DNA from: Symsagittifera roscoffensis
Lineage: Eukaryota; Xenacoelomorpha; Acoela; Convolutidae
Direction: 5' to 3'
DNA: 51,454 bases
Assembly: GCF_963678635.1 (NCBI RefSeq)
Contig: NW_026970660.1
Span: 1 to 51,454, forward strand
Position 1 is the first letter of the stretch, and each line of letters begins with the position of its first letter. The notes below the pieces were generated by a model. It saw nothing but the letters and a program-made list of their open reading frames with translations. It did not search any database and was not told the DNA's origin. Positions 43,577-51,454 of the stretch are shown here, piece by piece. The position numbers and the translations under genes are program-made.

Positions 43577-44497
43577 TGTGACATTCGACCAGAATGGCCA
43601 AAATGCAGTCTCTGCAGAATTCGGTATTTTAGCAGCAAGCCTTCCGAATTGGCGATTTAGAACGGATAAGGACGTTATTTGAACGATTAGCCAAACGGTG
43701 AAGGCTAGAAGATTCTGGAATTCTAATTTTTAAAAATTCGAATTATGACGTCATATTTCTGAGAAACGTCAGAAACGGCCATTTTTAGCAAAAAGAGCAA
43801 GAAAAAACAGAACAACTGTTATCTGCGATTACGAACAGTACGAAATCGAGACTAAAAAACTACAACGAACTACCGAACAGCAGAGGACGTTCCGAGTTGC
43901 AACTATTGTGCTGTTACAATAGTTGCAAGGCCGTTGCGAGCAACGGTGAAGGGTAAAACCCAGCCTTCCGAGTTATTGTGAACTGGATATTAAGAAGCTT
44001 GATTCACCGGATTCAAGAATCCGGAAGGGTCTCGGGACGTGGACTTTTATGAACTTATATTGAATTTTAGCATCCGTCATGTCCTGACTTGAATTTAATT
44101 AAGATCTTAATTCGTTTTGACAAGAATGAGGAGCTAGAAGTAGGGGGGAAAGGGTTGATCCATCTTCGATGGAGATGATGATTTTTATCCACTGAACAAA
44201 AACAATAGTAATATAATAAGTAGTAGCCCTGTTTTTAGGAGTGACCTCGTGGTCTGGGGATACTGAGACCCAGCCATGAGCTCACTATTTTTGCATGTAA
44301 TCTAGTTAATTTGAGCGTTCTGGTCGAAGTCGGAGAACAGTAACGTTTTTGTCAGCCTGATGTAAGAAAGACCACCGAAAAGTACTGGCTTGGTAGAGAC
44401 GGTGAAAAACATGCAAGGCTCTGTTTAGACGCTAGCCAGTCGTCTTAAGACTTAGTTTTGTTATCCGTCGATATGTATCTTCCGGGCGAATTTTACA
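43577..44497 (+). repeat. 3' LTR of element A
   Basis: 921 bp, collinear with the 5' LTR at a constant offset of 23,633. The only difference seen is T at 44492 instead of G at 20859, in the terminal CGAATKTTACA. The substitution breaks the match between the terminal inverted repeats at this end. Confidence 0.95.
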
Positions 44498-44879
44498 CTA
44501 ATTAGTATATTCGATAAGAAAAGAGAGAGGATGGGGACCAAGAAGGTTAGCGTTTAATTAATAAAGTTTGAATCTGGATACAATACATCCAATACAATTA
44601 AAGCTGGATGCACATTATGGTTTTTCCCTCCTAAAAAAATTGCTTTAGCAAGCCGAAACTCCTATATTTTTTGCTAACACATGCTTGTTCTTTTGTGCAA
44701 AAAGATTTTTTGTGTGTGACACTTTTTATGATCTTTGATCATTTTGTACAGATAGTTTAGAATTTTTAAAAGCTGAAGATGCACAAAATGTGCGGAAACG
44801 TTTGTTTGAATTTACAAGTTTAACGCATTCTCAAAATAAAGCTTAATTCTAAGAACAAAACAAGTGAGATTCAAGTCTC
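44498..44879. other. Flank between element A and the LINE-bearing block
   Basis: AT-rich. It contains the left copy of a 112-bp direct repeat (44601-44712) that can be read as a decayed coding segment (KLDAHYGFSLLKKLL, then a stop). Nothing else was recognised. Confidence 0.6.
44601..44712 (+). repeat. 112-bp direct repeat, left copy
   Basis: Matches 49251-49362 with about five substitutions (offset 4,650). In the right copy the same stretch is an open frame (KLDAHYGFSLLKKLLWQAET); in this copy the Trp codon is a stop. The source gene was not identified. Confidence 0.85.
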
Positions 44880-44924
44880 GGAGCACTATCTTGTAGTCGT
44901 CGGCTAGGTTTCCATCATCTAAAT
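44880..44924 (+). repeat. 45-bp inverted repeat, left arm
   Basis: Begins GGAGCACTATCTTGTAGTCG and is the reverse complement of 48958-49002 with two mismatches. The two arms enclose the LINE. It could be the terminal inverted repeat of a DNA transposon that received the LINE. Confidence 0.85.
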
Positions 44925-45231
44925 CCAAAAGTCCAAAATAACCGTTTGCTGTTCGACAACGGTTATCATTTAGCCTAATTGTTGTGATAAACTTATTAAA
45001 TAGTTTGAGATGGGTATGTGCTAGTGATCACCTGGCTGGACGTTGCACACTTCCTGACCTGCCCGAAGTGGACCACTGGTCTTCAGGTAGCGTGCCATCC
45101 ACCATCTGGTCTGGACCCCGCACTGGAATTCTGGTCTCCTGGTGTGGAACCCGTAGCCCGATCTTGACTCTGGCTCTCCCCTTCTGCCTTCGTTATCTCT
45201 ACGTCTGGGTGAGACCCCTCCTACGTTAGGC

Positions 45232-48200
45232 ATGCAATTGTTTGCCTCTTTCTTCTCGACCGTGTTTCTGGTTTTAGCTTTCAACCGTGTGCAGAACGGT
45301 CACACCCCTGTTGGATCTACTCACATGCTGCTGCTGGCTCGCGAGAAACCTGATCCACAATCACGACAAGAACTGCGGTCACGCAAGTTTAAACTCAACT
45401 CAAAGCTGTCGTTTTATAACATTTCTATGCTCCTTCTTTTATGCGCTGGTGATATTGAAAGTAATCCTGGCCCGGCTGTCGACCCTACTCAGTTGTTCAG
45501 ATTTGTTAACGCCGCGGAGATCTTAGTCGGGTCGTCTGTGGCCATCTCGGATCTAACCTCCGGTATCTATGATGCTTCTATCCTCAAAGTTGACAACGAT
45601 CGCTTCTTTGCTCACTTTCGTGGTTGGAATAAAAGCTATGACTCCTGGGTCAACCTTGATCAAATTTTCCAGCTCCCTGATGGTTATGTTCCGATAGGCC
45701 GGAATTCTCGCGGTCCTATTTGCCTTCTCGCGCCTCCTGTCTCCAGTCCTATCTCTGTCGCTTTAACGAGTTCTCCTTCTCGGGATGCTCCTGTTAGCTC
45801 TGGCCTCTCTCAAGGGATGTCAAGTATGACGATCTCGGCTGAGCTCGCCGAAAGCGCTGTGCCGGATCTTTCTGACGTCATGTCTTCCAGAGTTGACACT
45901 GTCCGGTTCGTTCCGATTTCTCTTCGTAACGAGTGGTCTGAGGTTGTTGGTCACGCCCTTGACAACTGCGCCACCACTCCGGACAATCTGAAATACTGGA
46001 CTCGGTTGCTCATGCTCCCCAAATGTATCTTGAAAGCCCCTCGCCGCGGAGGCAAGTCTCACGCCGCTAATAACTGCAGAGACATTCGCCAAAGAATCAA
46101 GTCCTGGAAGGAGGGCAATATTTCGGACCTCTGGTTTAACGCTACCAAAGGACCTAAAGAGCGAACGAAGAAAAACAGCAAACCTTCTCCTGACTTTAAT
46201 GTCCGCAGAGCCAAAGAGCTAGCAGGCCTCGGTCAGTTCGGCAGAGCAGCTAAAGCCCTGTGTTCCGATGGCCTCGTGTCCAAAAGTGACGAGTCGCTTA
46301 AGGACCTTCGCAGTCTTCATCCTTCCGCTGACCCTCCTGTCTTTTCTGGCCGGGATGAATCCCCTCTTGCCTACCAATTCGAATCTGAGTTCGTTCATAA
46401 GTCTCTCAAAAGTTTCCCGAGCGGCACTGCTGCCGGTCCTTCGCACTGGTTTCCTGAGCACTTTGTTCACGCCGTTGAGTGCCCCACTCCTCAGACTGCT
46501 GCCAGAACGTTAGAGTCTCTCAACAGGGTTGTTAATATCCTCGCTGCCGGGCAAGCCCCTTCTAGTCTCTCTCCGTGGCTGTGCAGTGCGAATCTCTTTG
46601 CCACCGCTAAACCCAAGGGTGGTGTCCGGCCTATTGCGGTCGGCGAAGTGCTCCGAAGGCTCACTGCTAAATGCCTTGCTAAAGCCGCCAACGCTGAAGC
46701 TCGTGATTTTCTGTGTCCTCACCAGCTTGGAGTCGCTACCAGCGGTGGCTCGGAAGCCATCGTCCACGCTACTAAAATGACAGTCAAAAAGTGCTCGGAA
46801 CATGGTCACCAAGGCGTCTTAACAGTGGATTTTGAGAACGCTTTCAACACGCTAGACCGCACCGAGATCCTCCTTCAAGTTCGCAACCGTCTTCCCGGTC
46901 TCTCCGCCTTTGTTGAGTTTACCTACGGTCACCACAGTCATCTGCTGTTCGAGGATGTCATTCTCAACAGCGAGAAAGGAGTTCAACAGGGGATCCGCTA
47001 GGGCCTCTCATTTTTGCGGTCACCCTGCACTCTCTAGTCGAATCTCTCAAGTCGGAAGTCCCCGGTCTCACCCTCAACTGCTGGTACCTTGATGATGGGA
47101 TTTGTGCCGGCGACGAAGACTCCTTGCTCAAGGCTCTCGAACTCATCACTTCCAACGGCTTGCATCTCGGCCTCAAAGTCAAGCACAGTAAGTGTGAGTT
47201 GTGGGCCCCTGTGGAGTTCTCCTCCATCCCCGTCTCTATCCCGAGAGCAGCGTCTAATGGTTTCGAGCTTCTTGGCGCCCCCATTGGCGATACTGAGTTC
47301 TCAGTTAAAGTCCTGGACAAACGCATCTCGAAGGCCACCAAATGTCTTGAAAAGTTACCTCTTCTTGATGACCCCCAGCTCTCACTTGGCATCACTCGCA
47401 CTTGCCTTGCTGCTCCCAAGCTGACGTACTCTCTTCGCACTCAGCCGCCCTCTCAGCCTGTCGCAGCTTCCCTGCAAGTTTTTGATGAACTCCTCCGCGA
47501 TGCTCTTTCTGTCATAGTTGGCTCACCTGTTCCTGATCTTGCCTGGTCCCAGTCTTCCCTGCCTATCAAAGATGGCGGACTTGGCGTCCGGCAAGCTCGC
47601 GACCAACACATCCCTGCCTTCCTAGGGTCTTCGTGTCAGTCAGCTCATTTGGTCTCGTTTCTTACCGAATGCGACATCACTGATACGCCGGAGTTCCTGC
47701 GTGCCTCGAACGACTTCCGTGAACAGTCTGGAAGCGTTAACACTCCCGGTTTTACTCAAGAAGCTTTCCAAGAGAAACTCGATAAGGCCACCTACAACGC
47801 GTTCTTCTCGTCTCTTCCCGATTCCCGCGAGCAAGCTCGTCTTCAGTCGCTCTCTCTGCCTTACGCCGGCGCTTGGCTTACCGCAGTCCCCATTAAAGGT
47901 CTTGGCCTGCACCTGCTACCTGCTGAGTTCCAAGCTGCTGTCAGATACCGCCTTGGTCTTCCTGTGTTCGCGTCTGCTCGTAGGTGCCCCGCGTGTCCGT
48001 CTGGCATTCTGGACGTCCTCGGGGACCACGCTGTCGCTTGTGGGGGGAGTGGTGGCCGGATCTCCCGTCACGACAGACTACGGGACATTATTTTCAATGC
48101 TACCTCGGCTGCCTCTTTAGCCCCCATCAAGGAGCAACGGAACCTCATCCCTGGAGAACGGTCCAAACCCGGCGATATTTTTATCCCTACTTGGAGCGCT

Positions 48201-48551
48201 GGTCGCCCAGCTGCTTTCGACGTCACCGTGACATCCCCGCTGCAGTTATCTCTTCTCTCTCGTGCGGCGGAGACCCCCGGGGCGTCCCTGGAAGTTGCTG
48301 AGGACCGCAAATTTTCGAAACACGAGAAAAACTGTGAGGAACAAGGAATCAGTTTTTTCCCGTTAGCAGTCGAAACGCTCGGGGGTTGGTCCGCTTTAGC
48401 TATCAAAACCCTCAAGTCAGTTGCTATCCTCGCTGATGCCAGACGTTCTGGTTCACGTGACGCTCGTGTTGCCCCAGTTCGCCTTCTCCAGAGCCTCTCA
48501 GTGTGCCTCATGAGAGGAAACGCCACTATGATTGTCAGCCGGGCCATCTAG
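45232..48551 (+). pseudogene. LINE polyprotein (2A, chromo-barrel-like, RT, CCHC, RLE), one frameshift
   Basis: From ATG 45232: a hydrophobic N-terminus (MQLFASFFSTVFLVLAF), an 8-residue 2A motif (residues 74-81), a chromo-barrel/Tudor-knot-like domain (about 93-155: VDNDRFFAHFRGWN, YDSWV), a basic linker, and RT with VDFENAF (D533) and QQG. A one-base deletion in the GGGG run at 46989-46992 shifts the frame just there. The +1-shifted frame continues open from 46992 with YLDDG (DD at 47091-47096), then a CX2CX10HX3C finger (47985-48041) and a PD-(D/E)xK endonuclease (D at 48174, D at 48219, K near 48309), to TAG at 48549-48551. Otherwise it is uninterrupted, so inactivation is recent or is a sequencing error. 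Expected activity: target-primed reverse transcription. Confidence 0.85.
45451..45474 (+). other. 2A ribosome-skipping motif
   Basis: Encodes Asp-Ile-Glu-Ser-Asn-Pro-Gly-Pro, matching the canonical DxExNPGP of 2A peptides, preceded by a Leu-rich stretch (MLLLLCAG) as in functional 2As. Skipping would occur between Gly80 and Pro81, separating an ~80-residue hydrophobic leader from the main protein. Confidence 0.9.
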
Positions 48552-48957
48552 TCTTGTGCAGTTTATTACGTTTTTTGCATTCCCAATTCTGGTGCTCCTT
48601 TGTTCCTTTGCTGTTAGCGCATTCCCCCTCTCTTTTCAATCCTCAATGATTCATCCCACATTTGTTGTTTGTTTTGTATATGTCTGCCATAGGTTTTATC
48701 TTTATTATTGCTTATTTGGGTTAAAAGACATTAATTGGACTCCAAAAAAAAATGAATCATAATCTCGATAAATTTTTGCCAATATAATCCATTATAGTCG
48801 ATTGAAATCGATAAAATGGATTTTTTGAGAGGTTATTCATGAACTTCACAATTTTTTCAAAGCTTTCTCAATTCCTGTTTAGTGTAGTTGGTACGTATTA
48901 TGTTTGATAAAAAGTTACTTTTCAAAATAAAGCTTTTTTTTGAAATAACCGTTTGGT

Positions 48958-49002
48958 ATTAAGATGATGGAAACATAGCCGACGACTACAAGATAGTGCT
49001 CC
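48958..49002 (-). repeat. 45-bp inverted repeat, right arm
   Basis: Reverse complement of 44880-44924 (43 of 45 bases). It ends GATAGTGCTCC at 49002. No clear target duplication was seen outside the two arms. Confidence 0.85.
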
Positions 49003-49250
49003 AAGACCTTATAAATTACTGAAATCAGAAAGACAATTGCTTACGCTTAAACACAGAAAAATGGGAGCTATGTTTTCTAGGACAGACCACAAGTACGGAG
49101 TACAATACAATTAAAGTTCAATTTCAAAAACTATGTCCAAATACAAACATCAAATCCAAGGATCAACTTGTAATCTAGGGCGAATCTTGTCAAAGAGAAC
49201 TGCTAAATGAAAAAATAGCTGAGATGGAAAAGATTTCGGAGGTTAATGAT

Positions 49251-49362
49251 AAGCTGGATGCACATTATGGTTTTTCCCTCCTAAAAAAATTGCTTTGGCA
49301 AGCCGAAACTTCTATATTTTTTGGTAACACCTGCTTGTTTTTTTGTGCAAAAAGATTTTTTG
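49251..49362 (+). repeat. 112-bp direct repeat, right copy
   Basis: About 95% identical to 44601-44712. It sits inside a short open frame, whereas the left copy has a stop. The pair flanks the inverted repeats and the LINE. Confidence 0.85.
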
Positions 49363-49429
49363 GAAAAACACGATCGAGTTTTAAGAAACACTTAATGAAA
49401 TGTAACAATTGTGAACTTGAATGATAGCC

Positions 49430-49799
49430 ATTTTTGCGAGCAGTTCTACCGGCAGCTAAAGGTGGCTTGGGTGTATATTCCGCTCGCCTAGTTTTACCCG
49501 CTTTTTTAAGCCTCAGCAGAAGGAGCGAAAGCTACCTTAAGTAAGAGTTTTGATTTGGAGCACGGGGATGGAACATATAGTGATGCAAAAGAACTTTGAT
49601 TTGATTTAGCATAATGTGAAGTAGCTCCGGAAAACAAAATCCAAAAAAAAATCGATGAAGAAATATCCCAGTTTACTTTGAAATTAGAATCTACTGATAC
49701 TAAAAATATATAATGCGTACCACAATAAGTTCGGATCGCAATGGTTGAATGTCCTTCCGTGTAGAATTTTAAGATTCGAATCGTCAAATCAAAAGCTTA
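49430..49799 (+). pseudogene. Decayed LINE fragment (post-RT region)
   Basis: The plus-strand reading starts VLPAAKGGLGVYSARLVLPAFL and corresponds to PIKDGGLGVRQARDQHIPAFL of the LINE at 45232-48551, so it is a diverged relative. Stops and frame slips follow. Element B is inserted at its right edge; the remainder may resume beyond element B. Confidence 0.65.
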
Positions 49800-50678
49800 T
49801 GTGCGATTCCCCCGGATGGGAACAGTCGAACCCGCCGATGCACGCAAAATAAAACGGTGAAGGCGTTAGCTCCGAAATTCTGATGAAAAGGAGGCTCAGA
49901 TTGCTCTACAATTAAAAACTTTCAAAATTTTGATCTGAGCTAGAACATTTCTGAGAAATGCAAGAAACGTCCATTTTGACCAAAAATCAGACAAACAGAA
50001 CACACAACCGGATTTACAAGACGAAAATCAGTCGGAAGAAAAAAAAAGAAAAAACGAGGCTTCTTATCGTGGTAGCAAGACACAATAAGGCGCTTAACGG
50101 AAGGAGATTGAACAAAAAGACGGTCCAGTGGCACATCCGGAAGGGATCCGAACACTCCCGTGCCACAAAATCGGAGAGATAACGACGTTATCTCCGGGAG
50201 AAGGCGGAATCAGAGGCCCGTTGCCAAGAAACTAATAGAGACAATAAACAGACATTTCAGCAACTGCAATGCACTGAACGATTTAATTAGCTCCCATATT
50301 ATATGGTATTTCAGAGCATGAGTAGTGAAAGTCGAGGAAAGAGTCAATCCACCTCCAATGATATTTATATATCTGTCAATAAAAAAACTAAACAACGTAG
50401 ATTTTTAGCCGTGTTTTTAATAGTAATCAAGTTGTCTGGGGATCCGGGACACAGCTTTGGGTTTATTTTTGCATCTAATCGAAAGCTGATCAAAAGTCGG
50501 TTGGTCGATGGCCTACAAATGGTAACTTTTTTTACTTAGCCTTTAACAGACCAGAAAAACAACTGGCTAGGTCTAGACGGTTAAGAACGAGTAGAATTAA
50601 GCTAATTGGCGTCAGCCAGTCGTCAATGGATACTTTTTCTACGCTCCGTCGCTGTGTAAAGTTTGGGCGAATGTTACA
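49800..50678 (+). repeat. 5' LTR of element B
   Basis: 879 bp. The body is alignable with the element A LTR only in patches (AACGGTGAAGGC, ATTTCTGAGAAA, GCCAGTCGTC, GGGCGAATGTTACA). It has a 19-bp palindrome GAGATAACG-A-CGTTATCTC (50176-50194) not present in element A, and a TCCGGAAGGGATCCG copy of the leader motif near 50136. Confidence 0.85.
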
Positions 50679-50690
50679 TAGATGTTTTCA

Positions 50691-50702
50691 TGGCGCTCCT
50701 GG
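50691..50702 (+). other. Putative primer-binding site of element B
   Basis: TGGCGCTCCTGG, 13 bases after the LTR end, identical to the element A site at 20877 although the bases on either side have diverged. That conservation supports primer function. Confidence 0.65.
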
Positions 50703-51454
50703 TTGGGCCTTTTAAAGGCAATAGACCATCACAATAAGCAAACGTTTCAGCGACGAGCCCTCCGCTCCGGGCGTATGCCTGAGATAGGGCCTTTAATGTC
50801 CTGCATTGTACTAGGTGGAAGGTGCGGACCCTCCAAATGGTACAGGTGGGAGGTCATCAGCCCGCTCATCCCGAGGCCCTGGGACCAAAAACATTTAGAG
50901 AGAAAGCGTGAAACCAAACAAATATAGTGTATTACCAAGAAAAAGCCAAAAGAAAACCTACTTGAAAACGAAAAAGTACAAAGAACAGTAAAAACCCAAA
51001 AATGACCAAAAACAGTAAAAAACATAAATTGTTAGTTTATATACTCTTTCCGGATGAGATAAGATCTGAATTTCGTATTTGTTTTTGTTTCAGATTGATT
51101 GCCCTCATTTCTGCTGGAAAAGTTTTTTTGTTGATTAGGTACCCTCCCTCGAGTGTTATTGAGTGTTTAACTACGTTAATGATAATTTTGCCGGTGACCG
51201 AAGGGTAGAGTTGCAAGCTGGCAAACATATTCCTGACGCAACAGAGGACAACAAGGACAGCGTCTACAACGATGGTGGGTAACGTTAGCACAATTTTAGT
51301 ATCATTCGCGCACTATCTCAATAAATTTAGGTCGTGGGGGACAATTGACTCGGTCCAATTGTACCCTATATCGATTGCAAACTTCCGAGTTAAGGGTTTT
51401 ATTTCGGGTATTTTTGGTGTAAAGGAGGGTATAATAGAAGTAATAAACGACGTC
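50703..51454 (+). other. Leader of element B, cut by window end
   Basis: No ORF with recognisable domains. Short stretches match the element A leader (ACCAAAAACATTTAGAGA vs ACCAAAAACACTTAAAGA; TTAATGATAAT region). The dense CCGGAGGGGTC cluster of element A is not seen in the part available. Confidence 0.75.

Larger units (their letters stand above)
19944..44497 (+). mobile_element. Giant complete Ty3/gypsy-like LTR retrotransposon (element A)
   Basis: 24,554 bp from TGTGACATTCG to the terminal TTACA, bounded by two 921-bp LTRs that differ at one position by eye. Order: 5' LTR, conserved TGGCGCTCCTGGG PBS candidate, 2.9-kb structured leader, ORF1 (Gag-PR-RT-RH-IN plus a macro-like domain, 3200 aa), 412-bp spacer, ORF2 (2981 aa, SGNH hydrolase domain), 820-bp 3' region, PPT, 3' LTR. 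RT-RNaseH-IN order places it with Ty3/gypsy (Metaviridae-type) elements. Both ORFs are open, so it looks young and possibly active. The target duplication is at most CTA on each side. It is far longer than typical 5-10 kb gypsy elements. Confidence 0.95.
44985..48760 (+). mobile_element. Non-LTR retrotransposon with 2A motif and restriction-like endonuclease
   Basis: Approximate limits. The left edge is where pyrimidine/GC-rich sequence begins, and the right edge is a short A-run (CCAAAAAAAAATG) near 48750. It carries one long coding region (45232-48551) with RT, CCHC finger and C-terminal restriction-like endonuclease, the layout of R2/NeSL-type, site-specific LINE groups. Base composition (C/T-rich coding strand) differs sharply from both the flanking DNA and element A, as expected for an independently arrived element. 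Confidence 0.85.
48552..49429 (+). other. LINE 3' region and right flank
   Basis: LINE 3' UTR to about 48760, then AT-rich sequence with the right inverted-repeat arm (48958-49002) and the right direct-repeat copy (49251-49362). A 66-codon open frame (49224-49424) spans the latter and ends HLMKCNNCELE; its family was not recognised. Confidence 0.6.
49800..51454 (+). mobile_element. Related LTR retroelement (element B), 5' part only
   Basis: A diverged relative of element A. The LTR starts TGTGCGATTCC and ends CGAATGTTACA, followed at the same distance by the same PBS. The leader resembles that of element A (for example CAACAGAGGACAACAAGGAC vs GGGAACAACAGGAAGAGG, both shortly before GGTAACGTTA/GGTATCGTTA). 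The coding region, if any, lies outside the window. Confidence 0.85.

Noticed and set aside
44865-44890. tRNA-like B-box (GATTCAAGTCTC) suggesting a SINE head at the inverted repeat
   Set aside because: The match to the pol III B-box is poor, no A-box is found at the right distance, and the right arm lacks it.

Overview
The window is metazoan-type nuclear DNA, probably from an invertebrate with an AT-rich, transposon-laden genome. I cannot name the phylum. The evidence is a spliced, well-conserved exportin-1 (XPO1/CRM1) gene with long AT-rich introns, two related giant LTR retroelements, and a non-LTR (LINE) element of the restriction-like-endonuclease type. No prokaryotic gene layout is present.

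Region 1 (1-19193, minus strand) is the 5' part of XPO1. Five coding exons (19193-19005, 9466-8812, 3397-2880, 1412-1175, 1041-815) join in frame to give 609 codons, roughly the N-terminal 57% of a typical CRM1. The remaining exons lie left of base 1. The introns hold dispersed and tandem repeats: two arrays of a ~168-bp monomer in the same orientation (3733-5225 and 16862-18600), a ~1.14-kb tandem duplication with further partial copies (11100-15360), and several decayed LINE fragments.

Region 2 (19944-44497, plus strand) is the main object: a complete 24,554-bp LTR retrotransposon (element A). Its two 921-bp LTRs differ at one base by eye, so it is very young. It lies about 750 bp upstream of the XPO1 start codon, head to head with it. 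It has a structured 2.9-kb leader and two giant uninterrupted ORFs. ORF1 (3200 aa) is a single-frame Gag-Pol: coiled coil, Gag, two CCHC knuckles, protease, RT, RNase H, a ~450-residue spacer, integrase, a GPY/F-like motif and an acidic tail. It ends in a domain that resembles a macro (ADP-ribose-binding) domain. ORF2 (2981 aa) is an orphan protein with a complete SGNH/GDSL-hydrolase motif set and no Env features. A short purine-rich motif at the 3' polypurine tract recurs four times inside ORF1, in two reading frames, and a CCGGAGGGGT-type motif recurs many times in the leader as part of potential hairpins.

Region 3 (44498-49799) holds a LINE (coding 45232-48551). Its ORF starts with a hydrophobic leader and a canonical 2A ribosome-skipping motif, followed by a chromo-barrel-like domain, an RT, a CCHC finger and a restriction-like endonuclease. 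A one-base deletion in the RT breaks it. It lies between a 45-bp inverted repeat, and outside that between a 112-bp direct repeat.

Region 4 (49800-51454) is the 5' LTR and leader of a second, diverged member of the element A family (element B), cut by the window end. It shares the LTR terminus and primer-binding site with element A and sits in a decayed LINE fragment.

The best candidate for an undescribed system is element A: a giant Ty3/gypsy-like element that appears to carry a macro-like domain and an SGNH hydrolase, with repeated RNA-structure and PPT-like motifs.
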